From positions 1 through 17,695 of the forward strand of contig PMUF01000522.1 of the NCBI GenBank assembly GCA_003167015.1: DNA of 17,695 nucleotides, in the 5' to 3' direction. The notes beneath the pieces are model-generated. The model saw only the letters and a program-made list of their open reading frames with translations, was not told the DNA's origin and did no database searches. Positions 15,051 to 17,695 of this stretch are shown here, one piece after another (position 1 is the first letter of the stretch; the number at the start of each line of letters is the position of its first letter). The translations under genes were made by a program, and so were the position numbers. Source of the stretch: Chitinophagaceae bacterium. GTDB taxonomy: Bacteria > Bacteroidota > Bacteroidia > Chitinophagales > Chitinophagaceae.

Positions 15051-15928
15051 GAGACAACAAACAACTGTCTGAATCCAACCCTCTTTCTTCTCTCGATGTA
15101 TGGGAAGACAATCTTCTTGAACGCTATCCCGATCCGGAATCGATTGCCACGGCAAAGTCGACAGAGGAGTACCGGAACTATGAAACGCCCGGCAGGGATT
15201 CTGTCCGTGAATTCTACCGGCTGAACCATCAATACCAGACTTTCGATTTCGTAGAGCAGAAAAAGGCAGAATTTCTCTCTTTTGATAAAAAAGAAATGTC
15301 GGTGTGGGACGCTTTCCAGTTCCTTAACCAGCTGGTGGATGATTCCGATCCCGATACGGATCTGGACCAGTTCCAGCATCTCCTGCAGACTTCCGAGGCG
15401 ATCAGGGCCGATGGTCATCCTGACTGGATGGTACTGGCCGGTCTCTTCCATGATATGGGTAAAGTCCTGTGTTTATTTGGCGAACCGCAATGGGCGGTGG
15501 TCGGGGATACTTTCCCTGTAGGCTGTGCCTGGTCCGACAAAATTGTCTATCCTGAATTTTTCAGTGAAAATCCCGATGCGCAGAACGAGCAGTACCAGAC
15601 GCGCTATGGCGTTTATTCCCCCGGTTGCGGCCTGCGCAATGTCCAGCTTTCCTGGGGGCACGATGAATATGTGTACCACATGATGAAGGATTACCTGCCC
15701 GAGCCGGCGCTCTATATGTTACGTTATCATTCCTTCTATTCCCAGCACCGTGAACATGGTTATGATCACCTGATGGACGACCATGATCGCGAGATGTTCA
15801 AATGGGTCAAGCTTTTCAACCCCTACGATCTGTATTCCAAAAATCCTACGCCCCCCGATTGGACGCAATTGCGGCCCTATTATGAGGATCTGGTGGCGAA
15901 GTATCTGCCGGCGACGTTGAAATTTTAG
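15047..15928 (+). CDS. miox: myo-Inositol oxygenase
   Basis: This is a cytoplasmic di-iron oxygenase of 293 residues, close to the animal enzyme (about 285). It cleaves myo-inositol with O2 to D-glucuronate. The HD-type ligand set is complete: H111 (HLLQTSEAIR), H135 and D136 (LFHDMGK), H205 (WGHDEYVYH), H228 (LRYHSFYSQH) and D261 (FNPYDLYSK). The family stretches RNYE, VREFYRLNHQYQT and DPDTDLDQFQH are also present. The identification is secure. The start overlaps the GT-C stop by ATGA, and an internal promoter may also drive it. The GH2 gene follows after 32 bp. No inositol dehydrogenase, uronate isomerase or uronate reductase is visible, so where glucuronate goes is unknown from this window. 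Confidence 0.96.
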   Translation: MRDNKQLSESNPLSSLDVWEDNLLERYPDPESIATAKSTEEYRNYETPGRDSVREFYRLNHQYQTFDFVEQKKAEFLSFDKKEMSVWDAFQFLNQLVDDSDPDTDLDQFQHLLQTSEAIRADGHPDWMVLAGLFHDMGKVLCLFGEPQWAVVGDTFPVGCAWSDKIVYPEFFSENPDAQNEQYQTRYGVYSPGCGLRNVQLSWGHDEYVYHMMKDYLPEPALYMLRYHSFYSQHREHGYDHLMDDHDREMFKWVKLFNPYDLYSKNPTPPDWTQLRPYYEDLVAKYLPATLKF

Positions 15929-15945
15929 AGAATGGATTATCTTCG
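15917..15945 (+). promoter_or_regulatory. Candidate promoter of the GH2 gene
   Basis: TTG (15917-15919), 18 bp, then TATCTTCG (15938-15945), seven of eight matches to TAnnTTTG. Transcription would begin about 10 bases before the ATG at 15961. The -33 lies inside the end of MIOX. Confidence 0.4.
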
Positions 15946-15960
15946 GTCAAATGATCAGCT

Positions 15961-17695
15961 ATGATGCCCATCCGACCGTTGATTTTTGTCGTTGCTCTTC
16001 TCTCTGTCATTGCCGTTTCGGCTCAAATGTCCTCACCTGCCGGTGTAAAACCTGCCCGTGAGCGCCGCAGCTTCGACGGTGACTGGAGATTTCATCCGGG
16101 TCATGCTACTGACCCGCATCGCGACTTTGACTACACTATTGCAAATATCCTTTCCAAGACCGGCGATGCAGGAAATACCTGTATCCGGATGGACTTCGAC
16201 GACCGTTCCTGGACAGCTGTCCGGTTGCCGCACGACTGGGCCGTAGCCCTTCCTTTTTCCCATGTGGCCAATGAAGATGTCGAGGCGCATGGTTATCATG
16301 CCATAGGCGCGCTCTTCCCGGAGAATAGCATCGGCTGGTACCGCAAAACATTTACCGTTGACCGCGGGGATTCCGGGAAGCGCTTTGTCCTGCGATTCGA
16401 CGGCATTTTCCGGGACAGCAAGGTATGGATCAATAATTGCTACCTGGGCGGCCGTTTCAGCGGCTACGGAGGCGCCGCTTATGATATCACGGATTTCGTT
16501 CGCTTCAATACCGCCAACACCGTTGTGGTCCGCGTGGATGCCAGCCAGGACGAAGGCTGGTTTTATGAAGGGGCCGGCATCTATCGTCATACATGGCTCG
16601 ACCTGTACAGCAATCTGCACATTGCCGAAGAAGGCGGCGTCTTCGTTCATACCACCACGAGCGGTGATCAGTCCAAAGTCACCATCGAGACCCGGGTTGT
16701 CAATGAAGAAAGTCATGCTGCCGATGCGACGGTTTCCGCCTATATCACCGACCGCGACGGTAACAGGGTGGCACAGGCTGCAGAGCAAACCCTTGCGCTG
16801 TCTATGGGCGCAGACGGGGGTGTCGTTCAATCACTGACCGCACCGCATGCCCAACTGTGGTCCCTGGACAATCCCTATCTCTACCGGGCCGTGGTGCTGG
16901 TGCGCGAAGGCGGCCATATTGTGGACAGCATGACCGTCAGGTTCGGCATTCGCACCATCACCATCGACAAAGACAAGGGGCTGTTCGTCAACGGGCAGCC
17001 GGTGAAGGTGCAGGGAGTTTGTTGTCACCAGGATCATGCGGGTGTGGGCAGCGCGTTGCCGGATTATCTGCAATATTACCGGATCCAGCTGCTGAAGGAC
17101 ATGGGTGTCAACGGATATCGTACCAGCCACAATCCGCCTACACCTGAGCTGCTGGATGCCTGTGACAGCCTGGGCATGCTGGTGCTGGATGAAACGCGGC
17201 TGTTGAACAGCGGCGCCGAATATGGCGGAGAGTTCGAACGGCTCATCCTCCGCGATCGCAATCACCCCAGTGTTTTCATGTGGTCTATCGGTAATGAGGA
17301 ATGGATGATCCAGCAGTCCAATACGGGCAAACGTATTGCCCAACACCAGGTGCTCCGGCAGCAGAAGCTTGACCCGACGCGTACATGCACCTACGCGGCC
17401 AACATCGGGAACTTCTTTCAGGGTGTCAACGAGGTCATCCCTGTAAGGGGCTTTAATTATAATCTTTACGGGCTGGATGCCTATCGCGCGGCACATCCCG
17501 ACCAGCCCATTATCGGCACGGAAGTGGCCAGCACGGTATCGACCCGGGGTATCTATGAAAAGGATACCGTCAATGCCTATGTGCCGGATTACGACAGTGT
17601 GGCGCCGCCGTGGGCGAGTACGGCCGAATATTGGTGGCGGATTGCTGCGACCCGCGAATGGTTCATGGGCGGCTTTGCCTGGACCGGCTTCGACT
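15961..17695 (+). CDS. Secreted glycoside hydrolase family 2 (beta-galactosidase-like), 3' partial
   Basis: This is an exported retaining beta-glycosidase; 578 residues are present and the frame is open at the window edge. ATG 15961 (or the adjacent ATG 15964) gives a signal peptide, MMPIRPLIFVVALLSVIAVS, with likely cleavage after VSA. The order fits GH2: sugar-binding domain (about 35-215: FDGDWRFHPG, VRLPHDWAV, GWYRKTF, DGIFRDSKVWINN), immunoglobulin-like domain (about 215-330), then the TIM barrel from about 335 (GVCCHQDHAGVG, LLKDMGVNGYRTSHNPP). E446 in WSIGNEEW is the acid/base and E521 in IIGTEVAS the likely nucleophile. Its relatives often carry a DUF4982 C-terminal domain, which would lie beyond the edge. 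Substrate could be a beta-galactoside, but beta-glucuronide or another sugar is possible. Confidence 0.93.
   Translation, partial: MMPIRPLIFVVALLSVIAVSAQMSSPAGVKPARERRSFDGDWRFHPGHATDPHRDFDYTIANILSKTGDAGNTCIRMDFDDRSWTAVRLPHDWAVALPFSHVANEDVEAHGYHAIGALFPENSIGWYRKTFTVDRGDSGKRFVLRFDGIFRDSKVWINNCYLGGRFSGYGGAAYDITDFVRFNTANTVVVRVDASQDEGWFYEGAGIYRHTWLDLYSNLHIAEEGGVFVHTTTSGDQSKVTIETRVVNEESHAADATVSAYITDRDGNRVAQAAEQTLALSMGADGGVVQSLTAPHAQLWSLDNPYLYRAVVLVREGGHIVDSMTVRFGIRTITIDKDKGLFVNGQPVKVQGVCCHQDHAGVGSALPDYLQYYRIQLLKDMGVNGYRTSHNPPTPELLDACDSLGMLVLDETRLLNSGAEYGGEFERLILRDRNHPSVFMWSIGNEEWMIQQSNTGKRIAQHQVLRQQKLDPTRTCTYAANIGNFFQGVNEVIPVRGFNYNLYGLDAYRAAHPDQPIIGTEVASTVSTRGIYEKDTVNAYVPDYDSVAPPWASTAEYWWRIAATREWFMGGFAWTGFD

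Noticed and set aside
16033..17496. Two minus-strand open frames (265 and 221 codons) opposite the GH2 gene
   Set aside because: The plus-strand frame encodes an unbroken GH2 protein with signal peptide and both catalytic Glu residues. The antisense frames show no recognisable family.

Overview
The window looks like chromosomal DNA of a Bacteroidota member, most likely a Chitinophagaceae relative (inference). The support is: several exact or near matches to the Bacteroidota -7 element TAnnTTTG upstream of genes; no clear Shine-Dalgarno sequences; an AraC-type regulator with an N-terminal CxxC domain of a kind I know from this phylum; a 7TM-DISM histidine kinase; and a fused trehalose synthase/maltokinase. 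Base composition is moderately GC-rich. I see no tRNA, rRNA, IS element, integrase, phage gene or CRISPR array.

Layout. (1) 1-2455, plus strand: the 3' part of a membrane fusion protein followed by a TolC-like outer-membrane channel, the end of a tripartite efflux operon whose pump is probably to the left. (2) 2445-5011, minus strand: a two-component system, a 7TM-DISM sensor kinase (HisKA_2 type) translationally coupled to a LuxR/NarL-type response regulator. (3) 5012-5390: a structured divergent intergenic region with two perfect palindromes, a terminator-like hairpin, a 21-bp-spaced direct repeat and an exact -7 element. (4) 5391-10661, plus strand: AraC-type regulator, a cupin that lacks most metal ligands, a soluble orphan histidine kinase, and the large TreS-maltokinase fusion. 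(5) 10658-12085, minus strand: a metallo-beta-lactamase-fold hydrolase followed by a GNAT acetyltransferase. (6) 12157-12495 plus: a second cupin with His ligands. (7) 12517-13383 minus: a four-helix membrane protein with a Pro/Gln-rich tail. (8) 13518-17695 plus: a GT-C-like membrane protein, myo-inositol oxygenase, and a secreted family 2 glycoside hydrolase cut by the window edge.

How the genes may work together. Regions 3-4 read as a regulatory and stress unit. The AraC and cupin promoters both carry direct repeats exactly 21 bp apart, the spacing AraC-family dimers use, and a common TWACWT core can be drawn from all four half-sites. The cupin and orphan kinase form a tight pair, and TreS-maltokinase would interconvert maltose and trehalose and phosphorylate maltose. 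Region 8 joins sugar-polymer degradation (GH2) to inositol-to-glucuronate conversion (MIOX), although GH2 and MIOX each appear to have their own promoter.

Most genes belong to recognisable families. The least expected items are the paired 21-bp repeats, the hairpin and palindromes in the kinase leader, and an Asp-to-Asn change at the predicted catalytic base of the maltokinase half. I found no convincing wholly new system. The regulator-cupin-kinase-TreS cluster is the best candidate for follow-up.
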